A DNA stretch of 6,646 nt, taken from an uncultured Eubacteriales bacterium (GTDB lineage Bacteria > Bacillota > Clostridia > Peptostreptococcales > Anaerovoracaceae). The position numbers were made by a program, and so were the translations under genes. The notes below the pieces were generated by a model. That model saw only the letters and a program-made list of their open reading frames with translations. It made no database searches and was not told the origin of the DNA. The stretch lies in assembly GCA_959021945.1 (NCBI GenBank), contig CAUEYG010000089.1, positions 1 through 6,646 on the forward strand, given 5' to 3'. Below, piece after piece: positions 1 through 5,823 of the stretch (its first letter is position 1; each line of letters starts with the position of its first letter).

Positions 1-81
1 AATAGAAGCCAGTTTATCCTGTGTTTACACCTCATACTGCTCAATTAATTCTAAAATTTTATTTTGTCTTGAATAACGCAT
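1..81 (-). pseudogene. ArgR/AhrC-type arginine repressor N-terminus, interrupted by in-frame TAA (partial at window edge)
   Basis: On the minus strand an ATG at 81-79 is preceded by AAAGGAG (94-88) with a 6-base spacer. It reads MRYSRQNKILELIEQYEV, then TAA (27-25), then in the same frame TQDKLASI to the window edge. This resembles the start of Gram-positive arginine repressors (AhrC/ArgR), where an 'R..KI.EII....IETQ(D/E)EL' stretch opens the winged helix-turn-helix DNA-binding domain. The stop sits where the family has the Glu of ETQ, so one G-to-T change (GAA to TAA) would explain it. Intact ArgR is a hexameric, arginine-responsive regulator of arginine synthesis and catabolism. No other start codon lies between the stop and the edge, so translation would end after 18 residues. 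A recent pseudogene, a sequencing error or a strain-specific nonsense mutation are all possible. The assignment rests on only about 26 residues. Confidence 0.6.
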
Positions 82-101
82 TGTATGCTCCTTTAATATA
101 C

Positions 102-131
102 ATTTTAAATTAAAATTATACATTTATAATT
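102..131. repeat. Two adjoining AT-rich palindromes in the divergent promoter region
   Basis: ATTTTAA (102-108) and TTAAAAT (110-116) form a perfect dyad around one base. AATTATA (114-120) and TATAATT (125-131) form a second perfect dyad around four bases, 18 bp overall. The second has the length of an ARG box, but its bases fit the ARG-box consensus poorly. Its position between the argR-like start and its -10 would suit autoregulation. Because the region is almost pure A+T, chance palindromes are likely. Confidence 0.25.
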
Positions 132-137
132 ATACCA
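129..137 (-). promoter_or_regulatory. Extended -10 promoter for the minus-strand argR-like gene
   Basis: The minus strand reads TGGTATAAT at 137-129, an extended -10 (TGn plus a perfect TATAAT). No good -35 is visible at the usual distance (about 152-157), which is common for extended -10 promoters. It is about 48 bases upstream of the argR-like ATG. The -10 overlaps the right arm of an AT-rich palindrome (114-131), so a regulator bound there could block it, but this is inference. Confidence 0.45.
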
Positions 138-179
138 TAGTTTTATAAAAAAGCCACCTTAAAAAACACGATTTGAGAA

Positions 180-209
180 TTGCGAAAACGTATGTTTGTA
201 TGGTATAAT
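180..209 (+). promoter_or_regulatory. Sigma-A type promoter of the ruvC-ruvA-ruvB-queA operon
   Basis: TTGCGA (180-185, 4/6 to the -35 consensus) is followed after 18 bases by a perfect TATAAT (204-209), which is preceded by TGG, giving an extended -10. Transcription would begin near 216, about 25 bases before the ruvC ATG at 241. This leaves room for the ribosome binding site GGAG (230-233) and rules out an earlier start at 196, which would lie upstream of the transcript start. Confidence 0.65.
185..198. promoter_or_regulatory. Candidate LexA (SOS) box in the ruvC promoter spacer
   Basis: AAAACGTATGTTTG contains the dyad AAAC-GTAT-GTTT (186-197), which has the geometry of the Gram-positive LexA/DinR box (CGAACRNRYGTTYC). 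By eye 11 of the 14 positions agree; both leading bases and the last base differ. It sits between the -35 and -10, where a bound repressor would block RNA polymerase. Known for the family: ruvA-ruvB is in the LexA regulon of Bacillus subtilis. The outer G/C of each half-site is lost (AAAC for GAAC), so the site is weak or may be chance. Confidence 0.4.
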
Positions 210-240
210 AATTTTCAGCGCTGTGAAATGGAGAGGGACT

Positions 241-735
241 ATGCGAATACTTGGAATTGATCCCGGTTATGCGATTTTGGGCTATGGGATTATTGACATG
301 AAAGGAAACCGGTTTAAAGTAGTGGATTACGGAGCTGTTACAACAGAGGCTAAAACAGATATGCCGGACAGGCTAAAAATCTTGTATAACTCCCTTATGG
401 AATTGATTGTTCGTTATGAACCGGAAGTGGCTTCTGTGGAAGAACTGTTTTTTAATACAAATGCAAAGACCGCCATTTTAGTGGGCCAGGCCCGGGGTGT
501 GGCTGTGCTGGCCTGTGCTAATTCAGGTTTGGAAATCGCAGAATATACACCTTTGCAGATTAAACAGGCTCTGGTGGGATATGGAAGGGCTGAAAAAAAA
601 CAGGTGCAGCTCATGGTAAAGACCCTTCTTCATTTAAAGGAAATACCAAAACCTGATGATACTGCAGATGCTCTTGCGGCAGCAGTTTGCCACGGACACT
701 CTGCAGGAGGAAGAAACAGACTGAAGGGACTTTAG
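241..735 (+). CDS. ruvC: Crossover junction endodeoxyribonuclease RuvC (Holliday junction resolvase)
   Basis: RuvC is a dimeric, Mg-dependent nuclease that makes paired nicks across a Holliday junction and so finishes homologous recombination and repair. The protein has 164 residues, the usual size (E. coli 173). The RNase H-like fold opens with MRILGIDPGY, giving catalytic Asp7. The other acidic residues are Glu67 (in SVEELFFNTN) and Asp140 and Asp143 (in KPDDTADALA), so the active site is complete. The C-terminal tail is short. The start at 241 is chosen over an in-frame ATG at 196 because GGAGAGGG (230-237) precedes it, the -10 box lies inside the longer version, and family members begin at this point. 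It is the first gene of the operon, with ruvA starting 11 bases after its stop. Its stop codon is part of the ruvA ribosome binding site, so translation of the two is probably coupled. Confidence 0.97.
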   Translation: MRILGIDPGYAILGYGIIDMKGNRFKVVDYGAVTTEAKTDMPDRLKILYNSLMELIVRYEPEVASVEELFFNTNAKTAILVGQARGVAVLACANSGLEIAEYTPLQIKQALVGYGRAEKKQVQLMVKTLLHLKEIPKPDDTADALAAAVCHGHSAGGRNRLKGL

Positions 736-740
736 GAGGA
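734..740 (+). promoter_or_regulatory. ruvA ribosome binding site overlapping the ruvC stop codon
   Basis: AGGAGGA at 734-740 shares two bases with the ruvC stop codon TAG (733-735) and lies 6 bases before the ATG at 747. This near-perfect Shine-Dalgarno sequence decides the ruvA start. An earlier in-frame ATG at 687 lies inside ruvC, lacks a comparable site and would add 20 residues unknown in RuvA. A ribosome ending ruvC would be placed directly on the ruvA signal. Confidence 0.85.
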
Positions 741-746
741 GATAGA

Positions 747-1352
747 ATGCTTCATTATATAAAAGGGCGGCTGGCAATGAAAACGGAATCCGGTATTGTG
801 GTAGAAGCCGGAGGGTTGGGCTATGAAATTGCAGTCCCTGGAAATTCCAGCATCTACCTGGCGAAAGAAGGAGATGAAATTACCGTATTTACGGCCATGA
901 TCATCAGAGAAGATGATATCAGCCTTTATGGCTTTAGCGAGAAAACAGCTTTGGATACCTTTCACAAATTGATTACGGTCAGCGGAGTAGGAGCTAAGGC
1001 TGCTCTTTCTATTTTGTCTTCCATGCCGCTGCACGAAGTACATCAAGCCATTACGCTGGAAGATGCCAAGTCCCTTACAAGGGCCAATGGCATTGGAAAG
1101 AAAACAGCGGAGCGAATTGTTTTGGAGTTAAAAGATAAATTTGGCGCATTAGAAGCGCCGAGTGTGCCGGGAGAGGTTGGCGGAGCAGCAGAAGCTGTTT
1201 CAGAAGCCGGGGACAGCAAAACAGAAGCAATCAGTGCACTGATTGCCCTTGGCTACAGCAGGAGTGAAGCTGTAAATGCCCTTGCTGCAGTAAAGGAGCA
1301 AGATCTTACCGTGGAAGAATATATCAAACAGGCATTAAAAAAACTGTTTTAA
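747..1352 (+). CDS. ruvA: Holliday junction branch migration complex subunit RuvA
   Basis: RuvA binds four-way junctions as a tetramer, holds them open in a square form and loads two RuvB rings. The protein has 201 residues, close to E. coli RuvA (203). Domain I (about 1-63) is an OB fold beginning MLHYIKGRLA and ending REDDISLYGF, where Glu55 and Asp56 match the acidic pin that separates the strands. Domain II (about 64-135) carries two helix-hairpin-helix motifs, VSGVGAKAAL (78-87) and NGIGKKTAER (114-123), which grip the DNA backbone. A Gly/Ala/Glu-rich flexible linker (about 136-157) leads to the small helical domain III (158-201), which contacts RuvB. The start follows AGGAGGA at 734-740. 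ruvB begins 10 bases after the stop. Nothing in the protein looks unusual. Confidence 0.97.
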   Translation: MLHYIKGRLAMKTESGIVVEAGGLGYEIAVPGNSSIYLAKEGDEITVFTAMIIREDDISLYGFSEKTALDTFHKLITVSGVGAKAALSILSSMPLHEVHQAITLEDAKSLTRANGIGKKTAERIVLELKDKFGALEAPSVPGEVGGAAEAVSEAGDSKTEAISALIALGYSRSEAVNALAAVKEQDLTVEEYIKQALKKLF

Positions 1353-1362
1353 AGGATAGATT

Positions 1363-2394
1363 ATGGAATATGAAGAACGAATTACTGCGGCAAACGCAGA
1401 AGAGCATGAAGAGGTTGCGGAGTTTACGCTGAGGCCGCAGACGCTTTCTGATTACATCGGACAGAAAAAGGCCACAGATAACCTGAAAATTTTTATTGAG
1501 GCTGCCAAATTCAGAGGGGAGCCCCTAGATCACGTGTTGTTTTATGGACCGCCGGGATTAGGGAAAACTACGTTAGCAGGAATCATTGCCAATGAGCTGG
1601 GAGTAGATCTTCGTATTACATCAGGCCCAGCCATTGAACGGGCCGGTGATTTGGCTGCCATACTGACGAATCTCAATGAAAACGATGTACTATTTATTGA
1701 TGAAATACATAGATTGAACAGACAGGTAGAAGAAGTGCTGTATTCAGCTATGGAAGATTTTGCTTTGGATATTGTCATCGGCAAGGGACCGTCAGCCAGA
1801 TCCATTCGCCTTGATATTGCTAAATTTACTTTGATTGGAGCTACGACACGGGCCGGAAGTCTTTCTGCACCTCTCAGAGACCGGTTTGGCGTTAGCTGCA
1901 AGTTTGAAATGTATACGACAGAAGAGTTGATGAAAATTATACACCGGTCGGCTGGGCTTTTAGAGGTGGAGGTTGATGAAACTTCATTGAAGGAAATGGC
2001 CAAAAGGTCCAGAGGGACCCCTCGAGTGGCAAATCGAATCTTAAAACGAGTTCGTGACTTTTCTCAGGTAAAAGGCAATGGAACAATTGATCTTGCCATT
2101 ACAGAACAGGCGCTGGAAGCTCTTGGCGTGGATCCTATGGGCCTTGAAAGTCTTGATAGGGAAATCCTGAAAACCATTATTGAACGGTTTCGGGGAGGAC
2201 CTGTGGGAATAGATACCATTGCTGCGTCCATTGGTGAAGAACGAGTAACAATTGAAGATGTTTATGAACCCTACTTGATTCAGGCAGGTTTCCTGCACAG
2301 GACGCAAAAGGGGCGTGTTGTCTCAGAACAGGCATACCGCCACTTGGGGATTGCTTATGAGGATGAACAGGTAGAGATGAAAATAAAGGAATAG
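1363..2394 (+). CDS. ruvB: Holliday junction branch migration DNA helicase RuvB (AAA+ ATPase)
   Basis: RuvB is the ATP-driven hexameric motor that pulls DNA through the RuvA-held junction. The protein has 343 residues (E. coli 336). A variable acidic N-terminus (1-20) precedes the RuvB signature FTLRPQTLSDYIGQ (21-34). The AAA+ domain has Walker A GPPGLGKTT (62-70), Walker B VLFIDEIHRL (109-118), sensor 1 GATTRAG (159-165), the LRDRFG box (171-176) with the likely arginine finger, and sensor 2 in GTPRVANRIL (218-227). The C-terminal winged-helix domain (about 265-335) includes EPYLIQAGFLHRTQKGR (302-318), which serves DNA binding. All catalytic motifs are intact. AAAGGAT lies 5 bases before the ATG. 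queA starts 3 bases after the stop, so queA translation probably relies on ribosomes leaving ruvB. Confidence 0.98.
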   Translation: MEYEERITAANAEEHEEVAEFTLRPQTLSDYIGQKKATDNLKIFIEAAKFRGEPLDHVLFYGPPGLGKTTLAGIIANELGVDLRITSGPAIERAGDLAAILTNLNENDVLFIDEIHRLNRQVEEVLYSAMEDFALDIVIGKGPSARSIRLDIAKFTLIGATTRAGSLSAPLRDRFGVSCKFEMYTTEELMKIIHRSAGLLEVEVDETSLKEMAKRSRGTPRVANRILKRVRDFSQVKGNGTIDLAITEQALEALGVDPMGLESLDREILKTIIERFRGGPVGIDTIAASIGEERVTIEDVYEPYLIQAGFLHRTQKGRVVSEQAYRHLGIAYEDEQVEMKIKE

Positions 2395-2397
2395 AGA

Positions 2398-3435
2398 ATG
2401 AATATAAATGAGTTTGACTACCATTTGCCCCAGGAACTGATTGCGCAGAGACCTGCAGACAAGCGAGATGGTTCACGGCTGTTGGTGGTTCACAGAGACG
2501 GCGGGAGAGTAGAGCACAGACATTTTTTTGATATATTGGAATATTTAAAGCCTGGAGATTGTTTGGTTTTAAACAATTCGAAAGTCCTGCCGGCGAGGCT
2601 GTTTGGCGTCAAGGCTGAAACTGGTGCGAAAGTGGAATTTCTCCTTGTAAAACGGGTCAGAGGCGATATCTGGGAGACTATGGTGCGTCCGGGAAAAAGG
2701 TTAAAGCCTGGAGATACGGTTGAATTTTCCTCGGATTTTAAAGCCACAATTGTGGATTACGGTGAAAACGGAACGCGGATGGCGGAGTTTCATTACAGCG
2801 GGATTTTTATGGAACGTCTCGAAGAGCTGGGAAAAATGCCGCTTCCTCCTTATATAGAAAGGGAGAGCAGCAGTGAGGATCGCCAGCGCTATCAGACAGT
2901 TTATTGTGAAGAGGAAGGGTCTGTAGCAGCGCCTACGGCAGGGCTGCACTTTACAGAAGAACTTTTAAAAAAGGCTGAGGCAAAGGGAATCGCAATTGCC
3001 TATGTTACATTACATGTAGGAATTGGAACCTTTCGTCCTGTTAAGTGTGAAAACATTGAAGAGCATCAGATGCATTTTGAAGAATACCATATTACCCGGG
3101 AAAATGCGGAGCTGATCAATGAAACAAAAGCAAGAGGCGGAAGGGTTATTTCAGTAGGCACTACTTCTACCAGAACTCTGGAGAGCGCTGCTGTTTTTAA
3201 AGAAGATCATTTTGAAGCGGCAGAGGGAAGCGGAAGTACAGGTATTTTTATTTATCCGGGATATGAATTTAAAATCATTGATTGTCTGATTACCAACTTC
3301 CATCTCCCGAAATCTACACTTTTAATGTTGATTTCGGCCCTGTATGACAGAGAAAAGATATTAGAGATTTACGATTTAGCTGTGAAAGAGAAGTATCGAT
3401 TTTTTAGTTATGGAGATGCCATGTTGATCTTGTGA
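2398..3435 (+). CDS. queA: S-adenosylmethionine:tRNA ribosyltransferase-isomerase QueA
   Basis: QueA moves the ribose part of S-adenosylmethionine onto preQ1 at position 34 of tRNA and rearranges it to epoxyqueuosine, the second-last step of queuosine synthesis. The 345 residues match the family (B. subtilis 342, E. coli 356). Family blocks in order: FDYHLPQELIAQRP (6-19), LVLNNSKVLPARLFG (56-70), APTAGLHFT (178-186), LHVGIGTFRPV (205-215), HQMHFEEYHI (223-232), GTTSTRTLES (254-263), LITNFHLPKSTLLMLISAL (297-315) and KYRFFSYGDAMLI (332-344). The ribosome binding site (AAAGGA, 2386-2391) lies inside the end of ruvB, with a 6-base spacer before ATG. The neighbour tgt supplies its substrate, but a separate membrane-protein gene lies between them. 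No terminator is visible after the stop, so the operon transcript may run on into that gene. Confidence 0.97.
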   Translation: MNINEFDYHLPQELIAQRPADKRDGSRLLVVHRDGGRVEHRHFFDILEYLKPGDCLVLNNSKVLPARLFGVKAETGAKVEFLLVKRVRGDIWETMVRPGKRLKPGDTVEFSSDFKATIVDYGENGTRMAEFHYSGIFMERLEELGKMPLPPYIERESSSEDRQRYQTVYCEEEGSVAAPTAGLHFTEELLKKAEAKGIAIAYVTLHVGIGTFRPVKCENIEEHQMHFEEYHITRENAELINETKARGGRVISVGTTSTRTLESAAVFKEDHFEAAEGSGSTGIFIYPGYEFKIIDCLITNFHLPKSTLLMLISALYDREKILEIYDLAVKEKYRFFSYGDAMLIL

Positions 3436-3451
3436 TGATCTGTAGTAAAAA

Positions 3452-3480
3452 TTGACTTGTATTAGTACTTGGGCTATCAT
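3452..3480 (+). promoter_or_regulatory. Sigma-A promoter for the zinc-ribbon/YARHG gene
   Basis: TTGACT (3452-3457, 5/6 to consensus) is followed after exactly 17 bases by TATCAT (3475-3480, 5/6). Transcription would start near 3487, leaving about 30 bases of leader with AGGGGA (3505-3510) before the ATG at 3517. It lies wholly in the gap after queA, so the gene can be expressed apart from the ruv-queA operon. Confidence 0.65.
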
Positions 3481-3516
3481 AATCATGTATGAGATCATAG
3501 ATTCAGGGGAAAAAAT

Positions 3517-4488
3517 ATGTTTTGCAAGAATTGTTTTAAGAAGATCAGTTCCCGGAGTCATTTCTGCAAATACTGCGGTGCTCCGGTTGAACAGAAGAGG
3601 GAGAAAAAGGAACCGGTGAAAGAAGAGTCGCCGCCTGTACAAGGCCCGCCTCCTGCTTTGCCGAAAAAAAAGGAATATAGTTTTAAACTTCGGTCAGAAC
3701 GGGATAAAGAGTTTCCCATTCCGCCTAAATATATTGGTATTGCCATTGTGGTTATTTTGCTGATCTTAATGGTGTCTGTCTTTGTAAAGAGCTCTATCTT
3801 TCAGACTCCGGAGTCCATGAGTTATACCGATTATGTGGGCATTTGGCAGCAGAGTGCTTCGGAGGATGTAGAGGAAGAAGGGGGAGTCAGGCTGGAAGTT
3901 CACTCTGTCAGCGGCGGTACTATGATTATCTCCATGGGCTTTTATGATGGAGGAGCCGCTTACAATGGGATTGAAGTCAATAATGTGGGGGCTGTAATTG
4001 AAGATGGCGCTGCTTACTATACTTTTTCAAATGACGGATATGGAAACAGTGGAAATGGAGTGCTTACCTTTAATGGCAGAGATATTGAATGGAAGAGTGT
4101 GATCAATAAAGAGGAGCCTGTCTACTACACGGTAATCAAAGTGAAAAACGCTGTTACAGAAGAAACTGCACAGCAACAGACAGAGGAATCTACGGAAGAA
4201 ACTTCTGAAAACCGGACAGAGGGCGAGTATGTTTTGCCGGACAGTTCTACCGCTTATTTGACTGAGGATGATCTGGAAGGGATGACACCGGAAGAGCTGC
4301 GAATCGCCAGAAATGAAATTATGGCAAGGCATGGGCGTAAGTTTAACGACCCAGCCTTGGCCGCATATTTTGAAAGCAAAGACTGGTATCATGGGACAAT
4401 TGACCCGGAAACCTTTGACAATGAGACGGTGAATGAACTCAATGAATTTGAAGTGCAAAATATTGCACTCATTCAAAGTAAGGAATAG
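3517..4488 (+). CDS. Zinc-ribbon, single-pass membrane protein with C-terminal YARHG domain (function unknown)
   Basis: I recognise the architecture but not a function. The 323 residues begin with a zinc ribbon, MFCKNC and FCKYCGAP, with Cys3, Cys6, Cys17 and Cys20 as ligands. A Lys/Glu/Pro-rich linker (24-68, with PPVQGPPPALPK) leads to one transmembrane helix (about 73-91, IGIAIVVILLILMVSVFV). No signal peptide precedes it, so the ribbon should face the cytoplasm and the rest lie outside. Residues 104-210 start with YVGIW and alternate polar and hydrophobic residues, suggesting a beta-rich domain. A Thr/Glu/Gln linker (212-236) follows. Residues 259-320 match the YARHG domain: LRIARNEIMARHGRKF, then DWYHG and a final NELNEFEVQNI. 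YARHG domains are thought to be extracellular and linked to the cell envelope. AGGGGA lies 6 bases before ATG. It splits the usual queA-tgt pair and has its own promoter and terminator, so a link to queuosine is not implied. Confidence 0.88.
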   Translation: MFCKNCFKKISSRSHFCKYCGAPVEQKREKKEPVKEESPPVQGPPPALPKKKEYSFKLRSERDKEFPIPPKYIGIAIVVILLILMVSVFVKSSIFQTPESMSYTDYVGIWQQSASEDVEEEGGVRLEVHSVSGGTMIISMGFYDGGAAYNGIEVNNVGAVIEDGAAYYTFSNDGYGNSGNGVLTFNGRDIEWKSVINKEEPVYYTVIKVKNAVTEETAQQQTEESTEETSENRTEGEYVLPDSSTAYLTEDDLEGMTPEELRIARNEIMARHGRKFNDPALAAYFESKDWYHGTIDPETFDNETVNELNEFEVQNIALIQSKE

Positions 4489-4534
4489 GGCTGCCTTTAT
4501 CAGGGACAACCTTTCCTGCGCAAACGTTACAAAC

Positions 4535-4570
4535 AAAAAATCTGCTGTCAATGTGAGAGCAGATTTTTTT
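4535..4570 (+). terminator. Intrinsic (rho-independent) terminator after the YARHG gene
   Basis: TCTGCT (4541-4546) pairs with AGCAGA (4558-4563) across an 11-base loop. The stem is lengthened by six A-T pairs (A 4535-4540 with T 4564-4569), and the run of seven T (4564-4570) gives the U-tract. The A-run on the left could let it work on the other strand too. It lies 46 bases after the YARHG gene stop and separates that gene from tgt. A smaller imperfect hairpin (4501-4518) lies just upstream. Confidence 0.85.
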
Positions 4571-4585
4571 ATGGGCATCTGCTGG

Positions 4586-4614
4586 TTTAAAAAATAAATG
4601 GGGTATGGTATGAT
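4586..4614 (+). promoter_or_regulatory. Promoter of tgt (extended -10)
   Basis: TATGAT (4609-4614, 5/6) is preceded by TGG, an extended -10. A weak -35, TTTAAA (4586-4591, 4/6), lies 17 bases upstream. The likely start near 4621 gives a leader of about 45 bases with AAAGGAG (4654-4660) 5 bases before the tgt ATG. A promoter is expected here because a strong terminator stands just upstream. Confidence 0.55.
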
Positions 4615-4665
4615 ATTAGGGTTAATGAAAAATAGATTGAAACGATCAGATATAAAGGAGATACT

Positions 4666-5784
4666 ATGGCATCAGTAACCTATGAATTGATAAAACAGGA
4701 TGAGCGGACCAAGGCAAGACGGGGCAGGATGACAACACCTCATGGAGTCATTGAAACTCCAGTCTTTATGCCAGTAGGAACAGCCGCCACAGTAAAGGCT
4801 ATGCGCCCGGAGGAAGTAAAGGAGTTGGGAGCAGAGATCATTTTATCCAACACGTACCATTTATACCTGCGCCCGGGGCATGAAATTGTCAGGGAAGCAG
4901 GAGGGCTTCACCGGTTTATGAATTGGGACAGGCCTATTTTAACAGACAGCGGCGGATTTCAAGTTTTCAGTTTAGGGGACTTAAGAAAAATTACGGAAGA
5001 AGGCGTTCAGTTTCGATCTCATATTGACGGATCAAAGCACATGCTTTCCCCGGAAAAATCCATAGAAGTACAGACCGCACTGGGTTCAGATATTATGATG
5101 GCGTTTGATGAATGTGCGCCTTATCCGGCAGACCGAACTTATGTAAAAAACTCTTTAGAGAGGACCACCCGATGGCTGAAACGGTGTAAGGAGGCCTGGT
5201 CAGATCGGGAAAATCAGGCTCTTTTCGGTATTATGCAGGGAGGGATGTACAAGGATCTTCGAAAACAGTCGGCCCAAGAGATTGTAGAGCTGGATCTTCC
5301 CGGCTATGCCATCGGGGGGCTCAGTGTAGGAGAGCCAAAGGAATTGATGTGTGAAGTTTTAGATGATTGTGTTGACCACCTTCCTCAGGACAAGCCCCGT
5401 TATTTAATGGGAGTAGGGACTCCGGACTATTTGTTTGAAGGTGTGGAGCGGGGCGTGGATATGTTTGACTGCGTGCTCCCAACAAGGATCGCCCGCCATG
5501 GTATGGCCATGACCTCGGAGGGAAAAGTAAATATCAAAAACGCCAAGTATGAAAGAGACTTTACACCACTGGATCATCAGTGTGATTGTTATACCTGCAG
5601 AAACTATTCCAGAGCTTATTTGCGGCATTTGTTCAAGTGCAATGAAATTTTATCAGCAATGCTCCTTTCCAATCATAATCTGCATTTTCTGGTAAATTTG
5701 ATGAAAAATATTCGTAAATCCATTGAAGAAGATCGTTTTAAGGAATATAAGAGCCAGTTTTATGCAAGTTATGGTGATTTTTAA
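4666..5784 (+). CDS. tgt: tRNA-guanine transglycosylase (queuine/preQ1 tRNA-ribosyltransferase) Tgt
   Basis: Tgt swaps guanine 34 in the GUN anticodons of tRNA-Asp, -Asn, -His and -Tyr for the base preQ1, which QueA then modifies. The 372 residues match bacterial Tgt (E. coli 375). Landmarks of the TIM barrel: SNTYHLYLRPG (61-71), LTDSGGFQVFS (92-102) with Asp94 as general base, FDEC (147-150), FGIMQGG (187-193), AIGGLSVGE (215-223) and MFDCVLPTRIARHG (266-279) with Asp268 as nucleophile. Zinc is held by Cys306, Cys308, Cys311 and His337, the C-x-C-x2-C-x25-H spacing of the family. Cys150 and Val221 align with Cys158 and Val233 of the Zymomonas enzyme, the pair linked to preQ1 rather than queuine use, which agrees with QueA being present. 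AAAGGAG precedes the ATG. The next gene starts 39 bases after the stop and may be co-transcribed. Confidence 0.98.
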   Translation: MASVTYELIKQDERTKARRGRMTTPHGVIETPVFMPVGTAATVKAMRPEEVKELGAEIILSNTYHLYLRPGHEIVREAGGLHRFMNWDRPILTDSGGFQVFSLGDLRKITEEGVQFRSHIDGSKHMLSPEKSIEVQTALGSDIMMAFDECAPYPADRTYVKNSLERTTRWLKRCKEAWSDRENQALFGIMQGGMYKDLRKQSAQEIVELDLPGYAIGGLSVGEPKELMCEVLDDCVDHLPQDKPRYLMGVGTPDYLFEGVERGVDMFDCVLPTRIARHGMAMTSEGKVNIKNAKYERDFTPLDHQCDCYTCRNYSRAYLRHLFKCNEILSAMLLSNHNLHFLVNLMKNIRKSIEEDRFKEYKSQFYASYGDF

Positions 5785-5823
5785 GGCTGTGCTTACAGGC
5801 GTTGGCAGAAAGGAAGTTGGTTT

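Noticed and set aside
196..240. A longer RuvC start at the ATG at 196, adding 15 residues
   Set aside because: The extended -10 box (201-209) lies inside it, no ribosome binding site precedes it, and family members start at MRILGIDPG (241).
1542..2003. Minus-strand open frame of 153 codons opposite ruvB
   Set aside because: It is a Ser-rich antisense shadow of the conserved AAA+ core, with no start signal and no recognisable domain.
3475..3499. Imperfect dyad (TATCATAATCAT and ATGAGATCATA) over the start site of the YARHG gene
   Set aside because: The arms differ in length and mismatch at several positions; too weak to call an operator.
4027..4578. Minus-strand open frame of 183 codons opposite the YARHG gene
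   Set aside because: It starts inside the terminator, has no ribosome binding site, reads as low-complexity Phe/Ile/Leu-rich sequence with no family motif, and is antisense to a well-supported gene.
5530..5535. Tgt reads ARHGM just after the nucleophile motif, where B. subtilis has ARNGT
   Set aside because: The catalytic Asp and zinc ligands are intact, and this position varies between bacterial Tgt proteins, so it is not evidence of altered function.
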